The translations under genes were made by a program, and so were the position numbers. Positions 1-7,301 of a DNA stretch of 16,552 nucleotides are shown in pieces. The notes beneath the pieces are model-generated. The model searched no databases and was not told where the DNA came from. It saw only the letters and a program-made list of their open reading frames with translations. Source of the DNA: Bacteroidetes bacterium UBA7688. Lineage in GTDB: Bacteria > Bacteroidota > Bacteroidia > Chitinophagales > Chitinophagaceae. The stretch lies in NCBI GenBank assembly GCA_002482815.1, contig DLGS01000291.1, positions 1 to 16,552 on the forward strand, read 5' to 3'. Position 1 is the stretch's first letter, and every line of letters begins with the position of its first letter.

Positions 1-1
1 A

Positions 2-610
2 ATTAATACCACTACGGCAAAGCCAACACAGGACCGTAATGGGAATGATAGTTGTGCTTATGAGTTTGATAATTTACCTGTCTCAAGGGAATACTTAACA
101 AATTCGGCCACAGACTTTCTGAATGGCCTGAATGAATTTTCCATTTCATTGTGGTATCAGCCAAAAGACACTTCAATAAGCAGCGAACAATTTCAACGTT
201 TAATTAGCAGAGGACTGGGAAAAAGTTGCGCTGATAGAAATGGATGGTCTATTGCACTTTATGATTGCAGAAAGGCCGTATTTAGCAGAACGAATTCTGT
301 ATGGGATAAACACACAAGCAATTTGAGTTGTGAGCAGGAGATCAGCAGCCGTACCAATATCTGGCATCATTTAGTAGCAACATTCAAACAGAGCGGTGTA
401 GAGATGAAAATATATAGAAATGGTATTTTGCAGGACACTGCTTCAGGAAACGTCAACTGTGGCTTTAATACCCCGGTTTATCAGGATATAGGAGATTTGT
501 TTTTAGGAAAAGATTACACAGGAAAAATTGATGATGTCATCATTTTCAACAAAACACTCACCCCACAAGAAGTAAATATACTATTCAATTTAGAAACCTG
601 TTGTGAATAA
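2..610 (+). CDS. LamG/concanavalin-like domain exoprotein, C-terminal part (5' end outside window)
   Basis: The frame is open from base 2 to the TAA at 608-610, about 202 residues, so this is the 3' end of a larger gene. The visible part is one LamG-type (concanavalin A-like, LamG_3) jelly roll. It begins with an AYEFDN-type strand after a DRNGN linker, continues through FSISLWYQPKD, WHHLVATF and MKIYRNGILQDTASG, and ends with DLFLGKDYTGKIDDVIIFNKTLTPQEV. The order 'exposed strand, W-HH-V, Y-NG, G-IDDV-IFN' is the standard signature of this family in secreted Bacteroidota proteins that bind glycans or act as adhesins. The protein stops right after the domain (ends TCCE), with no visible type IX secretion C-terminal domain, so LamG is the terminal module. 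The N-terminal catalytic or repeat part, and hence the true function, cannot be seen. A codon at 149 could be read as a TTG start, but the domain clearly extends upstream of it. Confidence 0.85.
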   Translation: MNTTTAKPTQDRNGNDSCAYEFDNLPVSREYLTNSATDFLNGLNEFSISLWYQPKDTSISSEQFQRLISRGLGKSCADRNGWSIALYDCRKAVFSRTNSVWDKHTSNLSCEQEISSRTNIWHHLVATFKQSGVEMKIYRNGILQDTASGNVNCGFNTPVYQDIGDLFLGKDYTGKIDDVIIFNKTLTPQEVNILFNLETCCE

Positions 611-714
611 TGAACTGATCTTAAACCTGACATTACCGGCCTTCCGGCCTGAAAAATGTATCCTGATAAAAGGGCGCTTGTTGCACCATAGCTTAACAGC
701 TTCGTTTATGTACT

Positions 715-744
715 TTTGTTAAGGCTTGTGCCGTCATACATTTG
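715..744 (+). promoter_or_regulatory. Bacteroidota-type promoter for the DUF1275 gene
   Basis: TTTG at 715-718 (-33-like) and TACATTTG at 737-744 (a match to the TAnnTTTG -7 box) are separated by 18 nt. They lie 36 nt before the ATG at 780. A second TAnnTTTG match, TACTTTTG at 711-718, overlaps the -33 element and could be an alternative -7. Spacing is about one base short of the usual 19-21. Confidence 0.5.
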
Positions 745-779
745 TCACCTGCCGCACAACCCGAATAAATTGACCAAAA

Positions 780-1520
780 ATGTTTAGACACAAAGGAAAG
801 ACGAGAACATTAAAGCATAATTTGAGCATTGCTTCGTTGCTGTCTTTTGTGGCCGGAATTGTAAATGTAGCAGGCTTTTTGGCTGTTCAACGCCTGACGA
901 CAAATGTAACAGGACACTTCGCATTTTTTGTGGACGAAATTTTCAAACTCAATTTTTGGCAAGGGTTTATTTATTTTCTGTACATTTTCTCTTTTTTCCT
1001 GGGTTCATTTGTATCCAATCTTATTGTTGAAATGGTAGCAAAAGCGAACGACAGATTAGTTTATATCATACCGACAATTATTGAAAGTTTCATTTTGTTC
1101 TTTCTGGCAGTGTCGGGACAATTTTTAATTGTACAAAACCCGGACCTGCTGGCTTGTTCTCTGCTATTTGCAATGGGCTTACAAAATTCATTGGTAACCA
1201 CAATTTCCAATTCAACCGTTCGGACAACCCATTTAACAGGGCTATTTACAGACTTGGGAATAGAGCTTTCTCAATTGTTTTTTTACAAACAAAAAGAACA
1301 GAAAAGCAAGCTATACTCTTCAATAAAATTACGACTGACCATTATCACATTCTTCTTTTTGGGTGGACTTTCAGGCGGCATTCTTTATTCGACTTTAAAA
1401 CTATCTGTATTAGCAATTGCCGCAACAGTGTTAATTATTGGAATCCTGTATGACGAGCTGAAATTGAAGTTGATCATGCAAAGCAGAAACCAACGGAACG
1501 ACGATAAAAGCAGCCTGTAA
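780..1520 (+). CDS. DUF1275 (YoaK-type) integral membrane protein
   Basis: This is a 246-residue inner-membrane protein with about six hydrophobic segments (roughly residues 16-37, 62-87, 93-115, 122-140, 187-203 and 207-223). The family hallmarks are present: TNVTGH at 41-46 after the first segment, AMGLQNS at 131-137, and the strongly conserved VRTTHLTGLFTDLG at 147-160. These place it confidently in DUF1275/YoaK; length is normal for the family. The family is usually described as an uncharacterised putative transporter, and no substrate can be inferred here. The tail (residues 225-246) is charged and cytoplasmic. The gene is monocistronic: its promoter lies at 715-744 and a 182-nt gap follows before the next gene. 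The ATG at 780 is the only reasonable start and is directly preceded by an A-run rather than a Shine-Dalgarno. Confidence 0.9.
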   Translation: MFRHKGKTRTLKHNLSIASLLSFVAGIVNVAGFLAVQRLTTNVTGHFAFFVDEIFKLNFWQGFIYFLYIFSFFLGSFVSNLIVEMVAKANDRLVYIIPTIIESFILFFLAVSGQFLIVQNPDLLACSLLFAMGLQNSLVTTISNSTVRTTHLTGLFTDLGIELSQLFFYKQKEQKSKLYSSIKLRLTIITFFFLGGLSGGILYSTLKLSVLAIAATVLIIGILYDELKLKLIMQSRNQRNDDKSSL

Positions 1521-1629
1521 TACCTTATCCAAAAGAAGTCGCACCTTTACCAAGCCCGAAAACCTTGGCCTTAATTTACTAGTTCCAATCAATACTGTTC
1601 CTGGTTTCTTCAGGCAAACTTCCATCCAC

Positions 1630-1658
1630 TTCAAATGAAAATTAATTTTACATTTGAA
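1630..1658 (+). promoter_or_regulatory. Near-perfect dyad overlapping a -7 box (candidate operator/promoter)
   Basis: Arms TTCAAATG (1630-1637) and CATTTGAA (1651-1658) are perfect inverted repeats. The centre AAAATTAATTTT (1638-1649) is itself a palindrome, with a single extra A at 1650, so the whole 29 nt is a dyad with one bulge. Its right half contains TACATTTG (1649-1656), a match to the Bacteroidota -7 consensus, 46 nt before the ATG at 1703. No convincing -33 TTTG is present. A repressor or activator bound here would cover the promoter; this role is inferred. Confidence 0.45.
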
Positions 1659-1702
1659 TGCTGTCTCCCTAACGCTAAAGGAAGCACCTTAAAAACCTGA
1701 TC

Positions 1703-2068
1703 ATGATAAAACGACCGATACTGAAGCAAATAATGTTGGGGTTAATCTTTTCGTGTTATGGTATGATTGCCTTTTCGCAAACCACTGTTTGCAACAATCG
1801 CCTCGATAGTGCAGGGGTCGTTAAAATAGCCAAAAGACACCATGCATATTGGACTAAAAACTGGCAGTCCCCACCTTCCATAAAACTGGATGAACAAAGC
1901 TGCAGGTGGACTGTGGTATGCTGGAGAACGCATCATTCAAATAAAGGCGAATGCAAGTATACTAATGGTTGCACCATATCGGATATGGTAACCCTGGTGA
2001 TTGATGCAAAAACAAAAAGAGTCATTTCAAAAAAAAGGACAAAAACATCTTTTCCGAATTATGAATAG
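1703..2068 (+). CDS. Small Cys-rich secreted protein of unknown function
   Basis: This is a 121-residue protein with an N-terminal signal peptide (MIKR followed by a hydrophobic stretch to about residue 25, cleavage likely near AFSQ), so it is exported to the periplasm or beyond. I do not recognise the family. The mature part carries five cysteines and an aromatic/basic core (AYWTKNWQSPP, CRWTVVCWRTHH). It ends with a strand pair, DMVTLVIDAKTKRVIS, resembling the 'V-IDA-TG-V' hairpin of PepSY-like or small periplasmic domains. That similarity is only suggestive. The stop overlaps the start of the next gene by 8 nt (ATGAATAG), implying translational coupling with the following lipoprotein. The ATG at 1703 is chosen because it gives a complete signal peptide. 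A -7 box lies at 1649-1656. Confidence 0.65.
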   Translation: MIKRPILKQIMLGLIFSCYGMIAFSQTTVCNNRLDSAGVVKIAKRHHAYWTKNWQSPPSIKLDEQSCRWTVVCWRTHHSNKGECKYTNGCTISDMVTLVIDAKTKRVISKKRTKTSFPNYE

Positions 2069-2537
2069 TTTCCAGCGATTGTATTCATTTGTGATCTTAA
2101 TCATTCTTTTATCGTCCTGCAATGTCCAAAAAGATAATTGCAGGAAATACATTCCTGCCGATAAAGCACTTTTTGAACAAATCAACGCTATGGATAAGGC
2201 GTTTTTTGATGCTTATAATAATTGTGATTTAAAAAAGCAGGAATCATTTTACTCCGACAGTATTGAGTTTTTTCATGATAAAGCAGGCTTAATAACATCG
2301 AAGGCTGAGATTCTATCAGGAACAGAAAAAAACATCTGTGGGAAAGTGACAAGGACCCTAATACCAGGTTCAATAGAGGTTTACCCAATTAATAATTATG
2401 GCGCTATTGAAACCGGATTTCACCAATTTTATAATAACCAGGAACCCAATGCTGAATCGAAGCCATCTAAGTTTATCATCTTTTGGAAAAAAGAAAATAA
2501 AAACTGGAAGATAACGAAAGTGGTAAGTCTGCATTAA
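2061..2537 (+). CDS. DUF4440/SnoaL-like (NTF2-fold) lipoprotein
   Basis: This is a 158-residue predicted lipoprotein. The ATG at 2061 is chosen over upstream in-frame starts (for example 2001) because it places a clean signal sequence at the very N-terminus: a hydrophobic stretch followed by the lipobox LSSC with Cys20. The mature part is an NTF2-fold DUF4440 domain. It shows helix NAMDKAFFDAYNNCDLKKQESFY, strand DSIEFFHDKAGLI, an ISxxAEIL-like helix, the strand GAIETGFHQFY, and the terminal FIIFWKKENKNWKITKVVSLH, which matches the typical 'F-W-k--g-WkI--v-S-H' ending. Family members are often ligand-binding or of unknown function, and no catalytic residue can be named. It overlaps the preceding secreted-protein gene by 8 nt, so the two products are probably made together. 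Residues after the lipid Cys (NVQKDN) loosely resemble a Bacteroidota lipoprotein export signal, so surface exposure is possible. Confidence 0.8.
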   Translation: MNSFQRLYSFVILIILLSSCNVQKDNCRKYIPADKALFEQINAMDKAFFDAYNNCDLKKQESFYSDSIEFFHDKAGLITSKAEILSGTEKNICGKVTRTLIPGSIEVYPINNYGAIETGFHQFYNNQEPNAESKPSKFIIFWKKENKNWKITKVVSLH

Positions 2538-2745
2538 ATTGAAAAGCAGGCATAATTCTATTTACAAAATACCCTGGGATATATTAACCTGGAGATTCTG
2601 CAGGAAGCAATTCGATTCGGTTTGGAAGAGTAATTGTAAATCGAATTCAAAATTTGACGCAAGAGACCTTTAATTTGTCGTAACACTACCCTTGAATTAT
2701 AATCTGATACACTCATCTTTATGAAGTAATCTAAAGGAATAAAAA

Positions 2746-3138
2746 ATGAAACCGGAAATCCAAACATACAATGACCAGCAGGAAGCTGCTGACAAAGCAA
2801 TCTGCAATCTTCTTGCCGACACCTTTGACCAGGAACTTAAGAAGACCGAGAGCAAAATATGGCATGCGCATCCGGTCTGGTTTTTGGAAGGCAACCCTGT
2901 TGTGGGATACAGTAAACAAAAAGCAGGCTTGCGTCTGATGTTTTGGAGCGGTGCTGATTTTGAAGAGGAAGGCCTGAATGTGGTGGGAAAGAAATTTAAG
3001 GATGCTTCCATATTTTATACCGATGCCAGTCAGGTTAATCACAAAGACCTGAAACGCTGGCTGAAAAAATCAAAAGAAATCCAGTGGGACTATAAAAATA
3101 TCGTGAAAAGAAAAGGGGTTTTGGAAAGACTGAAATAA
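2746..3138 (+). CDS. DUF1801 family protein
   Basis: This 130-residue cytosolic protein has no signal peptide or membrane segment. Features matching DUF1801 (YdhG-type, frataxin-like fold) are an N-terminal helix (AADKAICNLLADTFD), the central E-KIWHAHPVWFLEGNPVVGYS segment, the strand GLRLMFWSG, and a basic C-terminal helix ending VLERLK. Members are small single-domain proteins of about 110-150 residues with no established enzymatic activity; some relatives have been linked to iron handling, which cannot be claimed here. It begins a run of three small same-strand genes (DUF1801, DUF2200, VOC) spaced 26 and 41 nt apart, probably co-transcribed up to the terminator at 3991-4023. Confidence 0.8.
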   Translation: MKPEIQTYNDQQEAADKAICNLLADTFDQELKKTESKIWHAHPVWFLEGNPVVGYSKQKAGLRLMFWSGADFEEEGLNVVGKKFKDASIFYTDASQVNHKDLKRWLKKSKEIQWDYKNIVKRKGVLERLK

Positions 3139-3164
3139 TCCGGTTGAGTAAAACGCAAGATTTT

Positions 3165-3524
3165 ATGAACACAACAAGCAAGCACGATGAGCGAATAGCG
3201 AAGATGACTTTCGGTTCTGTCTACCCTCTCTATCTTACAAAAGTTGAAAAGAAAGGACGGACGGAAGCGGAATTGCTGGAGGTGATACAATGGCTGACTG
3301 GCTTTGATGAAAAAAAGTTGCAACTATTGATGGAGCAAAAAGTAACTTTTGAGGAATTCTTCAGCAAAGCGAAACTGCACGCCAAAGCGCCTCTCATCAC
3401 CGGTATGATTTGTGGTTACCGCATAGAGGAAATAGAAAATCCATTGACAAAACAGGTCAGATACCTGGACAAACTGGTAGACGAGTTAGCGAAAGGTCGT
3501 AAGATGGAAAAAATCCTGAGATAA
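3165..3524 (+). CDS. DUF2200 family protein
   Basis: The gene encodes 119 residues from the ATG at 3165. A TTG at 3144 is in frame, but the family typically starts just before the conserved HDERIAKMTF, which fits MNTTSKHDER at 3165. The conserved core is all present: KMTFGSVYPLYLTKVEKKGRT near the N-terminus, a WLTGFDEKKLQ motif, KVTFEEFFSKAKLH, ITGMICGYRIEEIENPLT, and the very conserved end VDELAKGRKMEKILR. Similarity to DUF2200 is strong along the whole length. The family is small, soluble, widespread and functionally unassigned. It sits 26 nt after the DUF1801 gene and 41 nt before the VOC gene, so the three are likely one transcript. Confidence 0.85.
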   Translation: MNTTSKHDERIAKMTFGSVYPLYLTKVEKKGRTEAELLEVIQWLTGFDEKKLQLLMEQKVTFEEFFSKAKLHAKAPLITGMICGYRIEEIENPLTKQVRYLDKLVDELAKGRKMEKILR

Positions 3525-3565
3525 GGCGCAGTAAAAACTTTATGTAAACCTCTAAAGCTGATAAA

Positions 3566-3952
3566 ATGAAACCAAAAAAGATCTGGGCAAATGTTGCCGT
3601 CAACGACCTGCATCGCACTACACAATTCTATTCTGCCCTGGGAATGAAACCTAACGGAAGTTCAAAAGACCTGACAAGCTTTCTGTTTGGCGAGGATGAT
3701 TTTGTCATACATTTTTTCCTGAAAGAAATTCTGCAGCCCAGTATGAAAGGGGAAATGGCAGATACACAGCAAGTAAATGAAATCATATTTACCCTTTCGG
3801 CTGAAAGTAAAGAAGAAGTGAACCAATGGGCAACAGCGGTGGATAGTGCCGGAGGAAAGCTGATTTCAATTCCGGAAGAATTTGGCGCAGGTTATTATGG
3901 ATTTGTCTTTGCCGATCCGGACGGACATCGTTTTAATGTTTTCTTTATGTAG
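3566..3952 (+). CDS. VOC-superfamily (glyoxalase/bleomycin-resistance-like) protein
   Basis: This 128-residue single-domain VOC protein has two beta-alpha-beta-beta-beta modules. Module 1 starts IWANVAVNDLHRTTQFYSALG and module 2 starts NEIIFTLSAESKEEVNQW. The domain ends with the family-typical YGFVFADPDGHRFNVFFM. The class includes glyoxalases, dioxygenases and drug-binding resistance proteins. The usual metal-ligand positions appear altered: Asn9 stands where a His is common in the first strand, and Asn124 stands where a Glu is common in the last strand. A metal-free binding role is therefore plausible; this reading relies on eye alignment. It is the last gene of the plus-strand run, 38 nt before a strong terminator. 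Confidence 0.85.
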   Translation: MKPKKIWANVAVNDLHRTTQFYSALGMKPNGSSKDLTSFLFGEDDFVIHFFLKEILQPSMKGEMADTQQVNEIIFTLSAESKEEVNQWATAVDSAGGKLISIPEEFGAGYYGFVFADPDGHRFNVFFM

Positions 3953-3990
3953 GAATCAGATTTTAATATTTTCCATGAAATCCAATTGAT

Positions 3991-4023
3991 AAGAAAGCGC
4001 CCGGATTTTCCGGGCACTTTCTT
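3991..4023. terminator. Bidirectional hairpin terminator between converging genes
   Basis: Left arm AAGAAAG-C-GCCCGGA (3991-4005), loop TTT (4006-4008), right arm TCCGGGC-A-CTTTCTT (4009-4023): a 14-bp stem interrupted by one C/A mismatch. The A-rich left and T-rich right flanks give a U-rich tail on both strands. It serves the VOC gene (plus) and the four-gene minus-strand operon, whose last stop is at 4038. Confidence 0.9.
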
Positions 4024-4037
4024 AATCTATTCGCTAT

Positions 4038-5117
4038 TTATAAAGTTGGAATAGTTACTTTAAACAATGAACCCTCCCCTTCGTGTGAGTCAACATCAAT
4101 TTGTCCGTTGAGCCGCATTAGCGCCCCTTTCACATTAAAAAGACCAAACCCAAATCCGGATTCTTTAGATTCGGAACGGTAATGCAAATCAAAGATTTTA
4201 TCAACCACATTTTCCGCCATTCCAATACCGTTGTCTTTGACTGAGATGATGGCCAGTCCGTTTTTCACTTCAATACTTAGTTTAACCATTTTATTCGGTT
4301 CTTCATGCCGCACATACTTAAAGGCGTTTGACAAAAGATTATTCAGGATTAATTTCAAAGAAACAAGGTCTCCTTTAAACGTTTCCGATTGTTCTACTGA
4401 AGTGTCAAACTGAATTTGATTTGCATCAGCGAATACGGTGTAAATATTCCTGTTTTCCTGCACCAGCAAATTAAAATCGATTTCAGTAACCGTCAACTGA
4501 CCTTTATGTAAATTATAATACTGGTGCATTGCGATAATGTAATTGTCCAGCTGAACCAAAGATTTCTTCATACTGAATAATAAATCTTTTATTTCCACTA
4601 TATCATCAACCTGTTGCAGATAATCTATACCGGTTAACATGCCAGCCAGTGGCCCACGGATATCATGACTGACGCTATAAGCAAATTTGTCCAGCTCTTT
4701 GTACGCCGATTGCAACTCCTGGTTGCGAACGGTAAGCATGGAGGAGTTATCATAATACTTTACAGCCTCCTCAATCACTTGCAAAACCTCTTCTTCTTTC
4801 CAGGGTTTTTTGAGATACTGGAAAATATTGCTACGGTTTACAGCATTGATTACCGCATCGATATCAGCATAGCCTGTAATCAGCACGCGCACCGGTAAAG
4901 GAAACAAGCTTTTGATTTGTTCCAGCAAATCAACTCCGGTTATTTCAGGCATTCTCTGATCACAAAAAATCACCTTGATTTCAGGATTCTGAATTAAAAT
5001 TGTTACAGCCTCTATAGCCGAGGTTGCAGTATAAATCTGGCAATGCAGACGAAATGCGGCTTTAAAACTAAAAAGATTATTTTTTTCGTCGTCGATATAC
5101 AGAATTTTCGTCTTCAT
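4038..5117 (-). CDS. Receiver-histidine kinase hybrid (REC-HisKA-HATPase)
   Basis: This 359-residue soluble signalling protein has its receiver domain first. Residues 1-120 form the receiver: acidic pair Asp9-Asp10, phospho-acceptor Asp53 in FCDQRMPEITG, Thr81 in LITG, and Lys104 in YLKKPW. A helical linker leads to a HisKA domain with H-box SVSHDIRGPLAG (phospho-His151). The HATPase_c follows, with N-box NLLSNAFKY (about 261-268), G1 DNGIGM (295-300) and G2 GFGFGL (321-326). There is no DNA-binding, cyclase or other output domain and no membrane segment. It probably receives phosphate from the membrane kinase encoded 24 nt upstream and then gates its own kinase activity; that relay is an inference from adjacency. 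It is the last gene of the minus-strand operon, ending at the shared terminator. Confidence 0.93.
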   Translation of the reverse strand: MKTKILYIDDEKNNLFSFKAAFRLHCQIYTATSAIEAVTILIQNPEIKVIFCDQRMPEITGVDLLEQIKSLFPLPVRVLITGYADIDAVINAVNRSNIFQYLKKPWKEEEVLQVIEEAVKYYDNSSMLTVRNQELQSAYKELDKFAYSVSHDIRGPLAGMLTGIDYLQQVDDIVEIKDLLFSMKKSLVQLDNYIIAMHQYYNLHKGQLTVTEIDFNLLVQENRNIYTVFADANQIQFDTSVEQSETFKGDLVSLKLILNNLLSNAFKYVRHEEPNKMVKLSIEVKNGLAIISVKDNGIGMAENVVDKIFDLHYRSESKESGFGFGLFNVKGALMRLNGQIDVDSHEGEGSLFKVTIPTL

Positions 5118-5141
5118 GAAAAAGGATGCTTTTAAAGATAA

Positions 5142-7292
5142 TTATTGTGGCAACTCAAAATTAATCGGAATTTCTATTATAAAGGTTGTTCCTGCACCAG
5201 GTTCAGATTCAACCGATATTTTTCCATTGTGCTTTTTAATGGTATTATAAACGATGGACAGTCCAAGTCCGGTACCCTCGCCTACTTCTTTCGTGGTGTA
5301 GAATGGTTCGAAAATATTTTTGATTGTGGCCTCGTCCATTCCAATGCCATTATCACTGATTTTTATAATCACATTTTCATTTACAGCCCTGGTTGAAATA
5401 TTGATTTTTCCGGTTCTGTTTTCGCCATGTTGTTTTTTCACTGCATAGATTGCATTGGAAATAATATTGAGGAAAACCTGATTCAGCTTGCCCGGATAAC
5501 ATTCAATAGCCGGAATTGTTTCACTATAATCCTTTATTATTTCTATAGCACTGTTGAGTTGATTATTAACAATAATCAAGGTGGAATCAATTCCCTCATT
5601 CACATTAGCCCGTTTCAGGTCATGCTCATCTACACGGGAGAAAATGCGCAACCCCTTAACAATTTCAGCAGTGCGGGAAGAACCTTCATCAATTCCATCA
5701 AGCAAATGTGTAATTTCCGTTTTCAGGTAATCGTAATCCAACTCCTCTTTATACTCTTCAATTTTTTGTTTCTTTTCTTCATTGCTCAGGTTAGCAAAAC
5801 TTACTTCTTCAATAAACTGAATTGTATCGAAAACCATAGCCACATCACGCTTAAGAGGACCAACATTGCTGGTCACAAAATTGATCGGGTTATTGATCTC
5901 GTGTGCAATTCCTGCTGTAAGCTGACCAAGCGAAGCCATTTTTTCTGCTTCCACCAGTTGCGATTGTGCCTGCTTCAAATCATCGAGTGTTGTATTCAGA
6001 TCTTCATTTGTTTCCTGCAGTTCAATTGTCCGTTCTGTCACTTTTTCTTCAAGAATAACATTTTGTTCCATGATGATTCTTTCATTCTCCTTCGCTGCTG
6101 CCAGCGCTGCCAGTTGCGAAGCTTCTTTTTCTTTTTTAAGAATATTGATCCTGTCTGCAAGACCGAAAGAAAGCAAAGCCATTTCTAAAGCAGAAGCAGC
6201 CTGAAAAGAATAACTGGTAAATAAATTAAAGGGCAACACGCCAAAATCCTTCAGCAAGAAGACAATTGAACCGCCTAACAATACAGTCCACGCCGCAAAG
6301 AAATACCTGGCGGGTTTGTAGCCTTTTACCATAACGTAAAAGGAAAGTCCTATCAACAAAATGGAACCAATTGTTGTGGTCATCAGCATCAGCTGAAAAC
6401 CCATCTGGATATCGACAAATAAGGTAAGTAAAAGACTTAAGGCATAAAAGAAATGCAAAGCAAAAATGATGATTCTTCCTTTGCGCGCATTTTCCTTCAG
6501 CCTGAGGAATAAATCTGTAAAGAGTAAAACGGCAAAACAACTGATACAACTGAAAATAATCAGGCTTTTTGCCTGAAATAAAGGTGAGGAAGGCCACAAA
6601 AACTCATAGTTAAAACCTTTGATTCCAATTTGGGTGAGTCCTACAAAAATCACATAAATCACATAATACAGATATCCTTTATCCTTTACAGAAAAGAAAA
6701 TGAACAGGTTGTAAAATGCCATTATCAGCACGATTCCAAGATAAATTCCGGACAGAGTATTCTCTTTTGAAATCCTTTCCCAAAGGTCATTTGGCTTGTT
6801 GATGGTAATGGGAACAATAATCTGTTCTGCACTTTTAATTTTGAGCAGATAAGTCTTGGTAAGGCCTTTCGGAAGGTCTAATTCAAAGATAAAATTGGGG
6901 TGATCAAAATTGCGGGGAAAGAAATTTTTATATTCACCCATCTCTGTTTGCGCCACTACTGCCGCATGATCATTCATCTCATACAGCACAACTTCGTCCA
7001 GAATGGGATAGGCTACATCGAGTAAAAAAGTTGGGATTTCACTGGTATTTTTTACCGAAAATTTCAGCCAGACATATCCTTTTTTAATACCAAGATTGGG
7101 AACATCCTGCCCAACCGGCTTAAACTTGCCTGACTGCAAAACATCGCTGACAGAACGAAGTGTTGTGTCTTCAAAAATTTCAATTTGCCTGCCTATAATT
7201 TCTGAACGGGTATTCTCGTCCAAAAGTACCTGGGCTGATGCCGTACCACAAAATAATAAAGAAAATACAATGACTAATAACCTGAATGACAT
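5142..7292 (-). CDS. 7TMR-DISM sensor histidine kinase
   Basis: This is a 716-residue membrane kinase. A signal peptide (residues 1-21, ending TASAQ) is followed by an extracytoplasmic beta-rich domain of 7TMR-DISM type 2 (about 25-165, with YVWLKFSVKNTS and LLDVAYPILDEVVLY). Seven hydrophobic segments then fall between about 182 and 378 (opening GIYLGIVLIMAFYNLFIFF). A coiled coil at about 383-450 leads to HisKA with H-box GQLTAGIAHEINNPINF (phospho-His464). HATPase_c follows, with N-box N613, G1 DNGIGM (647-652), F-box FEPFYTTK and G2 GEGTGLGLS (671-679). All residues needed for activity are present. The external domain of such receptors usually binds small extracellular ligands; the ligand here is unknown. 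It sits 9 nt after the methyltransferase gene and 24 nt before the REC-kinase gene, so the operon couples two putative biosynthetic enzymes with sensing. Confidence 0.95.
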   Translation of the reverse strand: MSFRLLVIVFSLLFCGTASAQVLLDENTRSEIIGRQIEIFEDTTLRSVSDVLQSGKFKPVGQDVPNLGIKKGYVWLKFSVKNTSEIPTFLLDVAYPILDEVVLYEMNDHAAVVAQTEMGEYKNFFPRNFDHPNFIFELDLPKGLTKTYLLKIKSAEQIIVPITINKPNDLWERISKENTLSGIYLGIVLIMAFYNLFIFFSVKDKGYLYYVIYVIFVGLTQIGIKGFNYEFLWPSSPLFQAKSLIIFSCISCFAVLLFTDLFLRLKENARKGRIIIFALHFFYALSLLLTLFVDIQMGFQLMLMTTTIGSILLIGLSFYVMVKGYKPARYFFAAWTVLLGGSIVFLLKDFGVLPFNLFTSYSFQAASALEMALLSFGLADRINILKKEKEASQLAALAAAKENERIIMEQNVILEEKVTERTIELQETNEDLNTTLDDLKQAQSQLVEAEKMASLGQLTAGIAHEINNPINFVTSNVGPLKRDVAMVFDTIQFIEEVSFANLSNEEKKQKIEEYKEELDYDYLKTEITHLLDGIDEGSSRTAEIVKGLRIFSRVDEHDLKRANVNEGIDSTLIIVNNQLNSAIEIIKDYSETIPAIECYPGKLNQVFLNIISNAIYAVKKQHGENRTGKINISTRAVNENVIIKISDNGIGMDEATIKNIFEPFYTTKEVGEGTGLGLSIVYNTIKKHNGKISVESEPGAGTTFIIEIPINFELPQ

Positions 7293-7301
7293 GAGGAGAT
7301 C

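Noticed and set aside
638..649. GC-rich GGCC-TTCC-GGCC hairpin after the LamG gene as a terminator
   Set aside because: Only a 4-bp stem and no following T-run on the plus strand.
2001..2060. Upstream in-frame start for the DUF4440 lipoprotein
   Set aside because: It would place a charged 20-residue segment before the lipoprotein signal; the ATG at 2061 gives a standard signal and lipobox.
3144..3164. TTG start for the DUF2200 gene
   Set aside because: Family conservation begins at HDERIAKMTF, and an ATG lies properly placed at 3165.
5427..6188. Long plus-strand open frame (about 253 codons) opposite the sensor kinase
   Set aside because: Antisense to a fully motif-supported kinase; the translation is Phe/Cys-rich with no domain, typical of a complementary-frame shadow.
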